From Rhodococcus sp040643435 (GTDB taxonomy: Bacteria; Actinomycetota; Actinomycetes; Mycobacteriales; Mycobacteriaceae): a stretch of 64,000 nucleotides of DNA. The notes beneath the pieces were generated by a model. It had not been told where the DNA came from. It worked only from the letters and a program-made list of their open reading frames with translations, and searched no databases. The DNA lies in assembly GCF_040643435.1 (NCBI RefSeq), contig NZ_JBEYUH010000015.1, positions 1 through 64,000 on the forward strand, read 5' to 3'. Both the position numbers and the translations under genes were made by a program. How positions within the stretch are numbered: position 1 is the first letter of the stretch; each line of letters begins with the position of its first letter. Of the stretch, positions 7,037-15,381 are shown one piece after another.

Positions 7037-8749
7037 ATGGCCACGACACCCGTACCGGCCGTGACCCCCGCCCGCGACACCACCGTGGACCTGCTCGTGA
7101 TCGGATCCGGTACCGGCATGGCTGCCGCGCTCGCCGCGCACGAAGCGGGACTGTCCACTCTCATCGTGGAGAAGTCGGAATACGTCGGTGGTTCCACCGC
7201 CCGTTCGGGTGGCGCTTTCTGGGTGCCGGCCAATCCTGTGCTGGTGGAGTCGGGCTCGGGTGACACCGTCGAGCGCGGTCACACCTACGTCCGGTCGGTC
7301 GTGGACGGAACGGCACCCGTCGAGCGCGGCGAAGCCTTCGTCGACCATGGTGCCGCGACGGTCGAGATGCTCCGCCGGACCACTCCCATGAAGCTGTTCT
7401 GGGCCGAGGGCTACGCCGACTACCACCCAGAACTGCCGGGTGGCTCGGCGGTCGGACGAAGCTGCGAATGCCTCCCCTTCGACCTGTCGGTGCTCGGCCA
7501 GGAACGTGCGCGTCTGCGCCCCGGGCTCATGGAGGCCGGCCTTCCGATGCCCACGACGGGTGCGGACTACAAGTGGATGAACCTCATGCTGCGTGTGCCG
7601 CACAAGGGCTTTCCGCGGATCTTCAAGCGGCTCGCACAGGGGGTCGCGGGACTTGCCGTCAAGCGTGAATACGTCGCGGGTGGGCAGGCGATCGCAGCCG
7701 GTCTGTTCGCTGGGGTGCTGAAGGCGGGTGTGCCCGTGTGGACCGGGACGTCGCTGGTGCGCCTGGTCACCGAGGGTGAGAGGGTCACGGGCGCCGTCCT
7801 CGTGCAGAACGGACGTGAGGTGACCGTGACCGCGCGCCGTGGGGTAGTGCTCGCCGCGGGCGGGTTCGACCACGACATGGCCATGCGGCGCAAGTTCCAG
7901 TCCGAGCGACTGCTCGACCACGAGAGCCTCGGCGCCGAGACCAACACCGGAGACGCGATCAAGGCGGCCCAGGAAGTCGGGGCCGATCTCGACCTCATGG
8001 ATCAGGCCTGGTGGTTCCCCGCCGTCGCGCCGACCCGACCGGGCAAGCCGCCGATGGTCATGCTCGCCGAGCGTTCGCTGCCGGGTTCGTTCATCGTCGA
8101 CCAGACCGGACGGCGGTTCACGAACGAGTCGTCCGACTACATGTCGTTCGGGCAGCTGACCCTCGAACGAGAGCGCGCCGGCGATCCGATCGAGTCGATG
8201 TGGATCGTCTTCGACCAGAAGTACCGCAACAGCTACGTATTCGCCGCCGGGGTATTCCCGCGCCAGCCGCTTCCCGAGTCCTGGTACAAGGCGGGCATCG
8301 CCCACCGCGCATCCACGGCCGAGGAGCTCGCGGCGTCGATGGGCGTGCCCGTGGACACCTTCGCGGCGACCTTCAGCAAGTTCAACGACGACGCCGCAGC
8401 CGGAACGGATTCCGAGTTCGGCCGGGGGCGCAGTGCCTACGACCGGTACTACGGTGATCCGACGGTCCAGCCCAACCCGAACATGCGGCCCCTGACGCAC
8501 GGACCGCTGTACGCGGTGAAGATGACACTGAGCGATCTCGGCACCTGCGGTGGCGTGCGTGCCGACGAGCGGGCGCGGGTCCTCCGTGAGGACGGCAGCC
8601 CCATCGCCGGTCTCTACGCGATCGGCAACACCGCGGCCAACGCGTTCGGACACCGCTATCCCGGCGCGGGCGCCACGATCGGGCAGGGCCTGGTGTTCGG
8701 CTACATCGCGGCGCGAGACGCCGCGTCGTCGAGCACGCCGGTCGCCTGA
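7037..8749 (+). CDS. kstD3: 3-ketosteroid delta1-dehydrogenase (KstD3-like)
   Basis: This 570-residue FAD protein of the KstD/fumarate-reductase family introduces a C1-C2 double bond in 3-ketosteroid ring A. Visible elements are the dinucleotide motif VIGSGTGMAAALAAHEAG (about residues 18-35), EKSEYVGGSTARSGG, a Tyr in NSYVFAAGVF and the C-terminal FAD motif GNTAANAFGHRYPGAG. Length matches KstD enzymes. Absence of a close 9-alpha-hydroxylase gene and the overall likeness favour the KstD3 subgroup, which prefers saturated 5-alpha-3-ketosteroids; this subgroup call is from memory. RBS GGAG lies 8-9 nt before the ATG. Confidence 0.85.
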   Translation: MATTPVPAVTPARDTTVDLLVIGSGTGMAAALAAHEAGLSTLIVEKSEYVGGSTARSGGAFWVPANPVLVESGSGDTVERGHTYVRSVVDGTAPVERGEAFVDHGAATVEMLRRTTPMKLFWAEGYADYHPELPGGSAVGRSCECLPFDLSVLGQERARLRPGLMEAGLPMPTTGADYKWMNLMLRVPHKGFPRIFKRLAQGVAGLAVKREYVAGGQAIAAGLFAGVLKAGVPVWTGTSLVRLVTEGERVTGAVLVQNGREVTVTARRGVVLAAGGFDHDMAMRRKFQSERLLDHESLGAETNTGDAIKAAQEVGADLDLMDQAWWFPAVAPTRPGKPPMVMLAERSLPGSFIVDQTGRRFTNESSDYMSFGQLTLERERAGDPIESMWIVFDQKYRNSYVFAAGVFPRQPLPESWYKAGIAHRASTAEELAASMGVPVDTFAATFSKFNDDAAAGTDSEFGRGRSAYDRYYGDPTVQPNPNMRPLTHGPLYAVKMTLSDLGTCGGVRADERARVLREDGSPIAGLYAIGNTAANAFGHRYPGAGATIGQGLVFGYIAARDAASSSTPVA

Positions 8750-8778
8750 GCAAACGGAAACAGAGGTAGGGAGGGCAT

Positions 8779-9294
8779 GTGACGATCACCGACGGGGACG
8801 TCCGTCCCCTCCCTACCGTCCTGTCTCTGTGGGGTGCCGCGTCCCGTCTCCACGACGAGAGGGCGGACGAAGCGGACATCGTCTTCTTCACACCACCGAC
8901 CGGCGATGCGCTGACCTGCCGGACCCGCACCCGCAGCGACGAATCCGGCAGGGTGGACCGGACGGTCGGCCATCTCGACACGGTCGGACGTCTCGTCGCC
9001 GAGGTATTCCTGTCCGGGCCGGTGTGCACGGACGGTGGGCGAGGGGAGGGCGTCCCCCTCATCGGAGAACTCCTCCGTTCGGTCGCCGAGCGCTTCGAGA
9101 TCGCCGACGTGCGAAGGGTCCGGATGCGGCTCCACGAGCACTCCGCGCTCACCGGATCACCGAATTGGTCTGCGACCGTGCTGCAGCGGTACCGCACCGA
9201 CCACGAGCACGCCGAGGACGTCGCGCTCGTCGGCACGGATGCGTTCGGCTCTGTCGTCGCGCGGGCGTGGGTGACTGTCGCGGTCGAGTCGTAG
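8779..9294 (+). CDS. Hypothetical protein co-transcribed with the KstD
   Basis: The 171-residue product has no recognised family. It starts at GTG 8779 behind AGGGAGG and lies 29 bases after the dehydrogenase. The nearby ATG at 8777 is followed directly by TGA, so GTG is decisive. There is no signal peptide or membrane segment. The sequence alternates short beta-like stretches (ADIVFFTPP, VRRVRMRLHEHSAL) in the way a small ligand-binding or thioesterase-like fold might. The neighbourhood suggests steroid or fatty-acid chemistry. Confidence 0.55.
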   Translation: MTITDGDVRPLPTVLSLWGAASRLHDERADEADIVFFTPPTGDALTCRTRTRSDESGRVDRTVGHLDTVGRLVAEVFLSGPVCTDGGRGEGVPLIGELLRSVAERFEIADVRRVRMRLHEHSALTGSPNWSATVLQRYRTDHEHAEDVALVGTDAFGSVVARAWVTVAVES

Positions 9295-9315
9295 CGAACC
9301 GGCCCGGCCCGGCGC

Positions 9316-10107
9316 TCAGTACGGGTCGTAACGGATGTTCTCGGCCGGTGTGCCCGTCTCGATCAGCCGCTGGGCGGTGGTGCGCACCATCGCCGCGGGC
9401 CCGCACACGAGCACCTGGTGGTCGCCGAACGCCCCGTACGAGGTGACGACCTCGTCGACGCTGCCCTCGAGCAGTTCGTCAGGGTCGGGCCCGAACTCGC
9501 CGATTCGCGGCGCGATGCGGTCGAACCAGGGATCGGGGACGTCGGGGATCTCGAGGGTCTCGACCACCGGCACCACCGTCAGCCAGGGCAGCGCCTCCGA
9601 CAGCAGGGTCAGCATGTCCGCGGCATAGAGGTCGCGGGGATTGCGGGCACCGGTGAAGAGGAAGGTGCGGGGCGGTTCCGGTCGCCGCGCGGTGTCGAGT
9701 ATCAGCGACCGTAGCGGGGCGAGTCCGGTTCCGCCGGCCACCATGATCACGATGCGTCCGGTGTCGTCGATGTGGAGGTCGCCGCCTCGGGGCGATCCGA
9801 TCTGCCACACGTCACCCGGTTGGGTCTCGGTGACGATCGAGCCGCTCACCCAGCCGCCCGGCACCGTCCGTACGTGGAATTCGAGCTTGCCGTCCATCGA
9901 CGGCGGCAGGGCGGGGGAGAACCGACGCGGCAGTGTGGGACGTTGGGGCACAGCCACGTCGACGTACTGGCCCGGACGGAAGTCGACGATCGCGTCGTCG
10001 CATTCGAGGCGGACGACCGCGAGGTCGTGCCGCAGCCGATGATGTTCGACGACGGTCGCGGTAACTGCCGTCTCGGTCTCGGTCTTGGACGGCGTGGCCG
10101 ACTGCAT
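9316..10107 (-). CDS. FAD/NAD(P)H oxidoreductase, ferredoxin-NADP-reductase fold (no globin domain)
   Basis: The 263-residue product has the FAD-binding barrel with GQYVDVAVPQRP and RRFS at about residues 46-62, the nucleotide-binding motif VAGGTGLAP in the middle and the C-terminal CGPAAM. It matches the reductase half of the globin-reductase at 15362-16522, but lacks a globin or iron-sulfur domain, so its electron acceptor is a separate protein. The start at 10107 follows a GGGGGT sequence. It is divergent from the acyl-CoA ligase and shares an upstream region holding a KstR-like box. Confidence 0.75.
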   Translation of the reverse strand: MQSATPSKTETETAVTATVVEHHRLRHDLAVVRLECDDAIVDFRPGQYVDVAVPQRPTLPRRFSPALPPSMDGKLEFHVRTVPGGWVSGSIVTETQPGDVWQIGSPRGGDLHIDDTGRIVIMVAGGTGLAPLRSLILDTARRPEPPRTFLFTGARNPRDLYAADMLTLLSEALPWLTVVPVVETLEIPDVPDPWFDRIAPRIGEFGPDPDELLEGSVDEVVTSYGAFGDHQVLVCGPAAMVRTTAQRLIETGTPAENIRYDPY

Positions 10108-10200
10108 TCGTGACCCCCGGTGTCGTGTTGTCGCGTTCGAATCGGCGTCGTCGCCGGATGTGCCCAAGACTCTAGGCGAGAACGTGTGGAATGGGCATAG

Positions 10201-10214
10201 TGGAACGTGTTTCA
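10201..10214. promoter_or_regulatory. Perfect match to the KstR operator consensus
   Basis: TGGAACGTGTTTCA fits TNNAACNNGTTNNA, the published consensus for the cholesterol-catabolism repressor KstR, at every fixed position. A second GAACGTGT copy lies at 10180-10187, 23 bases away. The box sits 115 bases before the ligase start and 94 bases before the divergent flavin reductase start. It could therefore repress both. Confidence 0.6.
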
Positions 10215-10328
10215 GTTTTCACTCCGGAGCGGTTATCGTGACTGCGGTGCGTGATGGGCACCACAGCAGGGAGACGTCGCCCGGTGCCGTCACACACCGA
10301 ACCGTCACAGCACACTGGAAGGACGACC

Positions 10329-11882
10329 ATGCCCGAGGAGTACGCCGACCTCTACCGTCCCGCATTCACGCCCGATCTCCTCATCACCGCGCTCGACCGC
10401 AGCGCCGACCGGCCCGCACTGCACCTCGGTGACGTCGTCCTCACCGGAGCCGAGATGCGCGCCGCGATCAGCCGGTTCCAGCAGGCGCTCGCGTCTGTGG
10501 GGGTGGGGCAGGGATCGTCGGTGGCGATGCTGTCCAAGAACCGCCCCGAGGTGCTCATCTCGATGGGCGCCACGATGATCGCCGGATGCCGTAACTCGGC
10601 CCTCAACCCGATGGGTTCGCTTCCCGACCACCTGTACATCGCGACCGACGCTGAGATCGAAACCCTCATCTTCGATCCCCGTCACTTCGAGGAGCGCGCC
10701 GCGGAACTGCGTGAGCAGGTCCCCACGCTGAAGAATCTGTTCTCCCTCGGCCCGTCTTCCGTCGGCACCGACATCCTCGCGCTGTCCGAACAGTTCGTCG
10801 AACAGCGTCTCGTGTCCGCACCCGTCGACATCGAGGACACCTCCTCGGTGGTCTACACCGGCGGTACCACCGGAAAGCCCAAGGGCGTGATGGGCTCCTT
10901 CCGTTCCGGCGCGGCGCTCAACCAGATCCAGATGGCCGAATGGCAGTGGCCCGACCAGCCGCGCTTTCTCGTGTGCACCCCGCTCTCGCACGCCGGCGCG
11001 GCCTTCTTCGTGCCCACGCTCCTGCGCGGTGGCTGCCTGTACGTGCTGTCGCACTTCGACCCCGCTCTCGTGCTCGAATCGATCGAGAAGCACCGCATCA
11101 ACGCGACGATGCTCGTCCCGACGATGATCTACATGCTGCTCGACCATCCCGACTTCGACACCCGCGACCTCTCGAGCCTCGATACGCTGTTCTACGGCGC
11201 GTCGGCCATGTCGCCGGCCCGTCTGCGCGAGGGGATCGAGCGACTCGGCCCGGTCTTCTTCCAGTTCTACGGCCAGTCCGAATGCGGCATGACGATCTCC
11301 GTGCTGCGCAAGGAAGAGCACCTCGTCGACGATCCGGGCCGTCTCGCGTCGTGTGGTCGCCCCGTGCCGTGGCTCGACGTCCGCCTGCTCGACGACGACC
11401 TGAACGAGGTGCCGCAGGGCGAGCTCGGCGAGATCTGCGTGCGCGGCCCGCTCGTCATGAAGGGCTATCTGAACAAGCCTCAGGAAACCGCCGAAGCGTT
11501 GCGCGGCGGATGGTTGCACACCGGAGACGTCGCGCGCGCCGACAAGAACGGCTACATGACCATCGTCGACCGCAAGAAGGACATGATCGTCACCGGCGGG
11601 TTCAACGTCTTTCCCCGCGAGATCGAGGACGTCATCTCCTCGCATCCGGCGGTCGCCTCGGTTGCCGTCGTCGGTGTTCCCGACGCCAAATGGGGCGAGG
11701 CCGTCAAGGCATGCGTCGTGCTGCGCGACGGGCAGTCGGTTCCCGCCGAAGAACTCATCGAGAAGGTGCGTGCTGCAAAGGGTTCGGTGCATGCACCCAA
11801 ATCCGTGGACTTCCTCGACGCGTTGCCGCTGACGCCGCTGGGCAAGCTCGACAAGAAGACTCTGCGCGCCTCCTATCGTTAG
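10329..11882 (+). CDS. Fatty-acid/steroid acyl-CoA ligase (FadD-like, ANL superfamily)
   Basis: This 517-residue adenylate-forming enzyme probably activates a carboxylic acid to its CoA thioester. Visible motifs are the P-loop VYTGGTTGKPKG, the adenine motif FYGQSECGMT, the hinge region TGDVARADKNGYMTIVDRKKDMI, and the C-terminal catalytic Lys near GKLDKK. The start has GGAAGGA close upstream. The KstR-like box upstream and the KstD neighbour point to a steroid side-chain or ring-fragment acid, although FadD substrate cannot be read from sequence. Confidence 0.85.
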   Translation: MPEEYADLYRPAFTPDLLITALDRSADRPALHLGDVVLTGAEMRAAISRFQQALASVGVGQGSSVAMLSKNRPEVLISMGATMIAGCRNSALNPMGSLPDHLYIATDAEIETLIFDPRHFEERAAELREQVPTLKNLFSLGPSSVGTDILALSEQFVEQRLVSAPVDIEDTSSVVYTGGTTGKPKGVMGSFRSGAALNQIQMAEWQWPDQPRFLVCTPLSHAGAAFFVPTLLRGGCLYVLSHFDPALVLESIEKHRINATMLVPTMIYMLLDHPDFDTRDLSSLDTLFYGASAMSPARLREGIERLGPVFFQFYGQSECGMTISVLRKEEHLVDDPGRLASCGRPVPWLDVRLLDDDLNEVPQGELGEICVRGPLVMKGYLNKPQETAEALRGGWLHTGDVARADKNGYMTIVDRKKDMIVTGGFNVFPREIEDVISSHPAVASVAVVGVPDAKWGEAVKACVVLRDGQSVPAEELIEKVRAAKGSVHAPKSVDFLDALPLTPLGKLDKKTLRASYR

Positions 11883-11894
11883 TGCCCGCGCTGC

Positions 11895-11946
11895 CGGTAG
11901 CGCTCACCGAGGTATGCGACGCGGTACCTTCCGGTGAGTGCTGCCG
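11895..11946. terminator. Imperfect hairpin between convergent genes
   Basis: The arms at about 11895-11914 and 11925-11946 pair along most of their length, with a few mismatches and a loop of about 10 bases. It lies just after the ligase stop and before the end of the minus-strand 91-residue gene, so it may terminate both transcripts. There is no U-tract, as usual in actinomycetes. Confidence 0.4.
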
Positions 11947-12015
11947 GTCCGGCGGTGGGTACCCGCGAGCGTGTGCTCCTCCGCGGTCCCCCGCGTGGTC
12001 GTGATCGGTCGCCTG

Positions 12016-12291
12016 TCACGACCCGCTTTCGTGCTGTCGGAGGAGGTCGTTGTAGGGCGTCCCGTCCAATGTGCTCAGCGCCGGGGCGAGGTGAACATCC
12101 ATCATCGCCGAGAACGCCTCGGTCCGAGCAAATTCCCGCACGCCGAGCCGGCCGGCGGTGACCTGTTCGACAAGACTTCTCAGCGCCGGGTCGTCGACAG
12201 CACCGGCGATCGACTGCAGTGCCGCGACGACCTCGCGGGACAACGCGGCGTCGCCGCGGGCAACATCGACGACGAACTCGGATTCACTCAT
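12016..12291 (-). CDS. Small hypothetical protein, third gene of a type VII-like cluster
   Basis: This is a 91-residue helical protein without cysteine or membrane segment. It is not recognised. It follows the WXG-containing gene by 33 bases in the same direction, so it probably serves the same system, for example as a chaperone or immunity-type partner. Confidence 0.55.
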   Translation of the reverse strand: MSESEFVVDVARGDAALSREVVAALQSIAGAVDDPALRSLVEQVTAGRLGVREFARTEAFSAMMDVHLAPALSTLDGTPYNDLLRQHESGS

Positions 12292-12324
12292 CGGGCCTCG
12301 ATTCTGTACGGACGAGGGCGGGCC

Positions 12325-13026
12325 TCACGGCGCGGGAAGACGGGGGATCTCGAGGTTCTCGATCGTCGACAGGTGGCCGGTGAGCAGGCCCATCACACCC
12401 TGCACGGCCGTCCACGTCGTGGTGTGGATCGTCATCGCTTCGGACCACAGCTCGACGATCTTCTTCAGCTCGGCCACGGACGTTCCGCCCACGATCACCG
12501 AGCCCGCGAGACCGACCCCGGTCGCGCTCGCTACGGTGGTCGCCGCCCATTTGATCGCTGCGATGATGGCAGCATCCGTTATCGCCGAGAGGATCTCGGT
12601 GAAGGCCTGGCCCACCTCGTACATTCCGAGAGCGACCCGTTCGAGTTGCTTCCCGATCTCGTGCACGGACCAGGATTGCTCGCGCAGTGCATCCGCCAGC
12701 GTGTCGAGGTGCCGTCCGGCGGCGTCGCCCGCCGGCCCGGCCCACGACGCGACCGCGCCGCGGACGTCCCCGGTGGCCGTCGCGTAGACGCGATGGAAGT
12801 CGGCGAGCTTGGCGACCCCGTCGCTCGCCTGCAGCACGGCCGCCCAGTCGCCGGAGTAGTGCTCGGCGGCCCACGCCCACGGATCGAGGTCCAGTACGTA
12901 CTTGCACAATTCGGCGACCCAGAAGCTCGGGCTCACGTAGTACAGCCCCAGGGTGCGTTCGAGCAGGTCCGGTACCGGGTCCGAGGCGGTCGGCTCGGAC
13001 AGGCACTCGATCGGGCGGCCGTTCAT
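12325..13026 (-). CDS. WXG-motif protein, probable type VII secretion substrate
   Basis: The 233-residue product has a W-A-G turn (VASWAGPAGDAAGRHLDTLADALREQ) between two predicted long helices at about residues 97-150, the hallmark of WXG100/LXG-like helical hairpins. A Gly/Ala-rich helical segment (about 160-195) follows, then a C-terminal amphipathic part with no recognisable toxin domain. It overlaps the upstream EspC-like gene by 4 nt (ATGA). No EccC, EccB or MycP gene lies nearby, so it would have to use a remote secretion machine. Confidence 0.55.
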   Translation of the reverse strand: MNGRPIECLSEPTASDPVPDLLERTLGLYYVSPSFWVAELCKYVLDLDPWAWAAEHYSGDWAAVLQASDGVAKLADFHRVYATATGDVRGAVASWAGPAGDAAGRHLDTLADALREQSWSVHEIGKQLERVALGMYEVGQAFTEILSAITDAAIIAAIKWAATTVASATGVGLAGSVIVGGTSVAELKKIVELWSEAMTIHTTTWTAVQGVMGLLTGHLSTIENLEIPRLPAP

Positions 13027-13346
13027 CGCGTGGTATCCGGATCCAGGCGGGCGAACTGCTCCGAGACCGCGCGAAGTTCTTGCTCGTACATCCGGGCCGA
13101 TTCCGTCACGGCCTCCGCAGCGGTGTCGGTGACCACGGCGAGTTCCTCGTACAGTGCAGCCAATCGGGACCGCAACCCGTTCACCCGCTCGACCACATCG
13201 AGGAAGACGAATCCGCCGATCTCCGGTGCTGTCAGCCAGTTCTCGGCGTATCTCCTGGCGCTCGTGGCCTGTTCGGTGAGTTCGCGCAGATGAAGCGCGG
13301 CGGCGCGTAGATCGTCCGGTTGCACGTGCAACGTCGGTTGTGTCAA
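13023..13346 (-). CDS. EspC/WXG100-like small helical protein
   Basis: The 107-residue helical-hairpin protein begins LHVQPDDLRAAALHLREL, the typical opening of EspC-like (DUF2580) and WXG100-related ESX substrates. It contains no clear WXG; the turn would fall near APEIGGFVF. It is the first gene of the minus-strand triplet and is divergent from the CxxH/CxxC membrane protein with only 77 bases between starts. A paired secretion substrate with the next gene is the likely role. Confidence 0.55.
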   Translation of the reverse strand: MTQPTLHVQPDDLRAAALHLRELTEQATSARRYAENWLTAPEIGGFVFLDVVERVNGLRSRLAALYEELAVVTDTAAEAVTESARMYEQELRAVSEQFARLDPDTTR

Positions 13347-13410
13347 GACATCCCCCCGAGTCGTGATCGGACGAAGTGTAGGGCATCGAGGTGCGTGTCG
13401 CGACCGCCGC

Positions 13411-13416
13411 TACACT
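13411..13416 (+). promoter_or_regulatory. -10 element placing a leaderless start
   Basis: TACACT ends 7 nt before the ATG at 13424 and no Shine-Dalgarno sequence is present. Transcription would therefore start at or next to the A of the ATG. The same arrangement recurs before several genes in this window. Confidence 0.45.
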
Positions 13417-13423
13417 TCCGGCC

Positions 13424-14074
13424 ATGAGATTCGGGGGGATCGCGAAAACCGGGCGCGCGCATGTGCATCTGGAGCTGAAACGCCGCGAGGATGCGAGGCC
13501 GGCCCCGGAAGGGGGAGTGGATCTCTTCCTCACCGTGCGCGACCCGCTCCCGCCGGTATGTGCGGTGCACGGGGAGCCCGAAGTCCGGACGCTGCGTACC
13601 TGGATCACCACGGGACGGAAGACCCGCCACACCCGCGGTCAGATCCGCATCCTCGGGGCCGAAGCGGCCGCGAAAGCGCACACCTTTCATTCACGGTCGG
13701 AGCACTGGTCGCGGCACATCGCGATCCGGCTCCCGCTGTGCCGGCGCTGCGTAGTGGTGAATAGGGTGGCGCGAGGGTTCATGGCGCTCTTCCTCGCAAT
13801 CTCGGTACTGCTCCTGCTCACGGTGGTTGTCATCGGCGTGACCGGTACGGGCCCCGACCACAAGGCACTGGCCACGATGGCTTTCTTCGGAGGTCTGTGG
13901 TCTCCTGCCCTCGGGCTCGGAGTCCGGCAGATCCGGCAGGGCTGGCTGGGGCTCGAAGCCCCCATCGACGCCTCCGCGCTGGTCATCGCCGACGCGCACC
14001 CGAACTTCGTGCGCGAACTGGGCAACGCACCCGCGGGTGCCTCGCAGGCGCCCATACAGCCGTACGAACACTGA
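13424..14074 (+). CDS. Membrane protein with CxxH and CxxC motifs (paralogue 1)
   Basis: The 216-residue protein has an N-terminal soluble domain carrying C46-x2-H49 (in PPVCAVHGEP) and C106-x2-C109 (in LCRRC), which could bind one zinc. Two hydrophobic segments follow (about 115-140 and 146-163), then a short C-terminal domain with ADAHPNFVREL. The next gene is a diverged copy with the same layout. The family is not recognised. Position next to the ESX-like triplet may be meaningful. Confidence 0.65.
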   Translation: MRFGGIAKTGRAHVHLELKRREDARPAPEGGVDLFLTVRDPLPPVCAVHGEPEVRTLRTWITTGRKTRHTRGQIRILGAEAAAKAHTFHSRSEHWSRHIAIRLPLCRRCVVVNRVARGFMALFLAISVLLLLTVVVIGVTGTGPDHKALATMAFFGGLWSPALGLGVRQIRQGWLGLEAPIDASALVIADAHPNFVRELGNAPAGASQAPIQPYEH

Positions 14075-14100
14075 GACAGCGCGGGCGGTGTGAGAAGAGT

Positions 14101-14118
14101 GCCGGCGTCCGGCCTTTT
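14101..14118 (+). terminator. Short GC hairpin followed by T-run
   Basis: GCCGG-CGT-CCGGC at 14101-14113 is followed by CTTTTA. The stem is only 5 pairs, but this is one of the few hairpins here with a U-rich tail. It lies between the two paralogous membrane protein genes. Confidence 0.35.
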
Positions 14119-14150
14119 ACTGCCGGCGGCCTGCTGACATACTCCCTCGC

Positions 14151-14714
14151 ATGGTGAACGGGGGACCCCAGCGGGTCGAGGTGCGGTTGGCTGTCGAATA
14201 TCCGGGTGCCGGGGCGAATGCGCCCGGAGACGGTGCGATGCGACCGGTCGATCCCATCCCCCCGGTGTGCCCCCGCCACGGCGAACCGGAATCCGATCGT
14301 GTCCGGGTGACGGTCGCGGCCGACGCGTCGGAGCCCCGCCGCGGGGCGAACCGGATCGGCTCGGCCCTCGAAGCCGCCTATACCGTGCAGGTCGCGGCGG
14401 TGGATTGGCCGGTGTGCGGCAAATGCGTCGCAGTCCGGACACGCTGGCAGCTCGCGGCCGCCGCGACCTGCACGGTGCTCGGCGTCATCTTCCTGGCGCT
14501 CGTGTTCGCCCTCGTGCAGGGTGCTCCGAAGATCTACGGTCTCGCGCTGCTCAGCGTCTTCGGCTTGTCGTTCCTGCCGATCTTCGTCGCGTTGCGCGTC
14601 CTGGAACCGCGGCGGGCGTCGGTGGGAGTGTCCGTGGCGGAGGACGGTTCCGAACTGGTCATCTCACGTGCACATCCGGAATTCGCGCGGGCGGTGGAGG
14701 CGCAGCGGATATAG
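14151..14714 (+). CDS. Membrane protein with CxxH and CxxC motifs (paralogue 2)
   Basis: The 187-residue protein repeats the architecture of the upstream gene: C40-x2-H43 in PPVCPRHGEPES, C89-x2-C92 in WPVCGKC, two transmembrane segments (about 97-120 and 125-145) and a C-terminal ISRAHPEFARAV. It probably arose by tandem duplication. A CATACT hexamer ends 7 nt before the ATG, suggesting a leaderless transcript. Function unknown. Confidence 0.65.
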   Translation: MVNGGPQRVEVRLAVEYPGAGANAPGDGAMRPVDPIPPVCPRHGEPESDRVRVTVAADASEPRRGANRIGSALEAAYTVQVAAVDWPVCGKCVAVRTRWQLAAAATCTVLGVIFLALVFALVQGAPKIYGLALLSVFGLSFLPIFVALRVLEPRRASVGVSVAEDGSELVISRAHPEFARAVEAQRI

Positions 14715-14814
14715 TTCCCGCTTCGTTCTCCGGCGGCGTTGACTTCCGGACCGGCCGGTTCATACTCGGTACCGGGGGGACCGATCGTCCCGTTTCACAG
14801 GCAGGAGAAGTGCC

Positions 14815-15381
14815 GTGAAGATCGAAGGTTCCACTCCGGCGTCCGCCTCGGAACTCGGCTCGGAGGAGAAGAAGGCTCTCGCTGTGCGATCCATGATGAT
14901 CATGGCCGACGGTGATCGCAGTGTCTTCGAGGAGGTGGTGTCCGCCGATGCGGTCAATCACGAGGCGAAGGACGAACCGCCGGCCGCGAGAGTGCCGGGA
15001 CCCGAGGGTTTCTTCGCGACGGCCCTGTGGATGCGCGACGCCTTCGCAGATCTGAGGTTCGAGGTGAAGCACGTCGTGGAGCAGGACGATCTCGTGGTCG
15101 TCGACGCCGTCATGTCGGCGCGGCACGAGGGCCCGTTCGTGACGTATGACGAGTACGGGCGCGTCGATCAGGTGTTCGCGCCCACGGGGAAGCGGTTCTC
15201 GGTGCGGCAGGCCCACTGGTTGCGGGTGGCCGACGGCAAGGTGGTCGAGCACTGGGCCGTGCGCGACGACCTCGGCATGGCGAAGCAGGCGGGATGGGTG
15301 CCGCCGCATCCGATCTCGCTGGTGCGGAACGTTCTCGCAGCACGGAAGCTGCGCAAGCAGATCAGAGCGGATCGAAGCTGA
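14815..15381 (+). CDS. SnoaL-like ester-cyclase family protein
   Basis: This 188-residue NTF2-fold protein of the SnoaL/ester cyclase type has the pattern ...DNHEAKDEPP-like acid region, FADLRFEVKHVVEQDDLVV, a GKRFSVRQAHWLRVADGKVVEHWAVRDDLGM block and a basic C-terminal helix. Such proteins act on polyketide-like or small aromatic substrates or are uncharacterised. GTG start with AGGAGAAG upstream. Its last 20 bases overlap the 3' end of the convergent globin-reductase gene. Confidence 0.7.
   Translation: MKIEGSTPASASELGSEEKKALAVRSMMIMADGDRSVFEEVVSADAVNHEAKDEPPAARVPGPEGFFATALWMRDAFADLRFEVKHVVEQDDLVVVDAVMSARHEGPFVTYDEYGRVDQVFAPTGKRFSVRQAHWLRVADGKVVEHWAVRDDLGMAKQAGWVPPHPISLVRNVLAARKLRKQIRADRS

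Noticed and set aside
10305..11792. 495-codon minus-strand frame
   Set aside because: It is antisense to the acyl-CoA ligase, and its composition is His/Arg/Glu-rich without domain signature.
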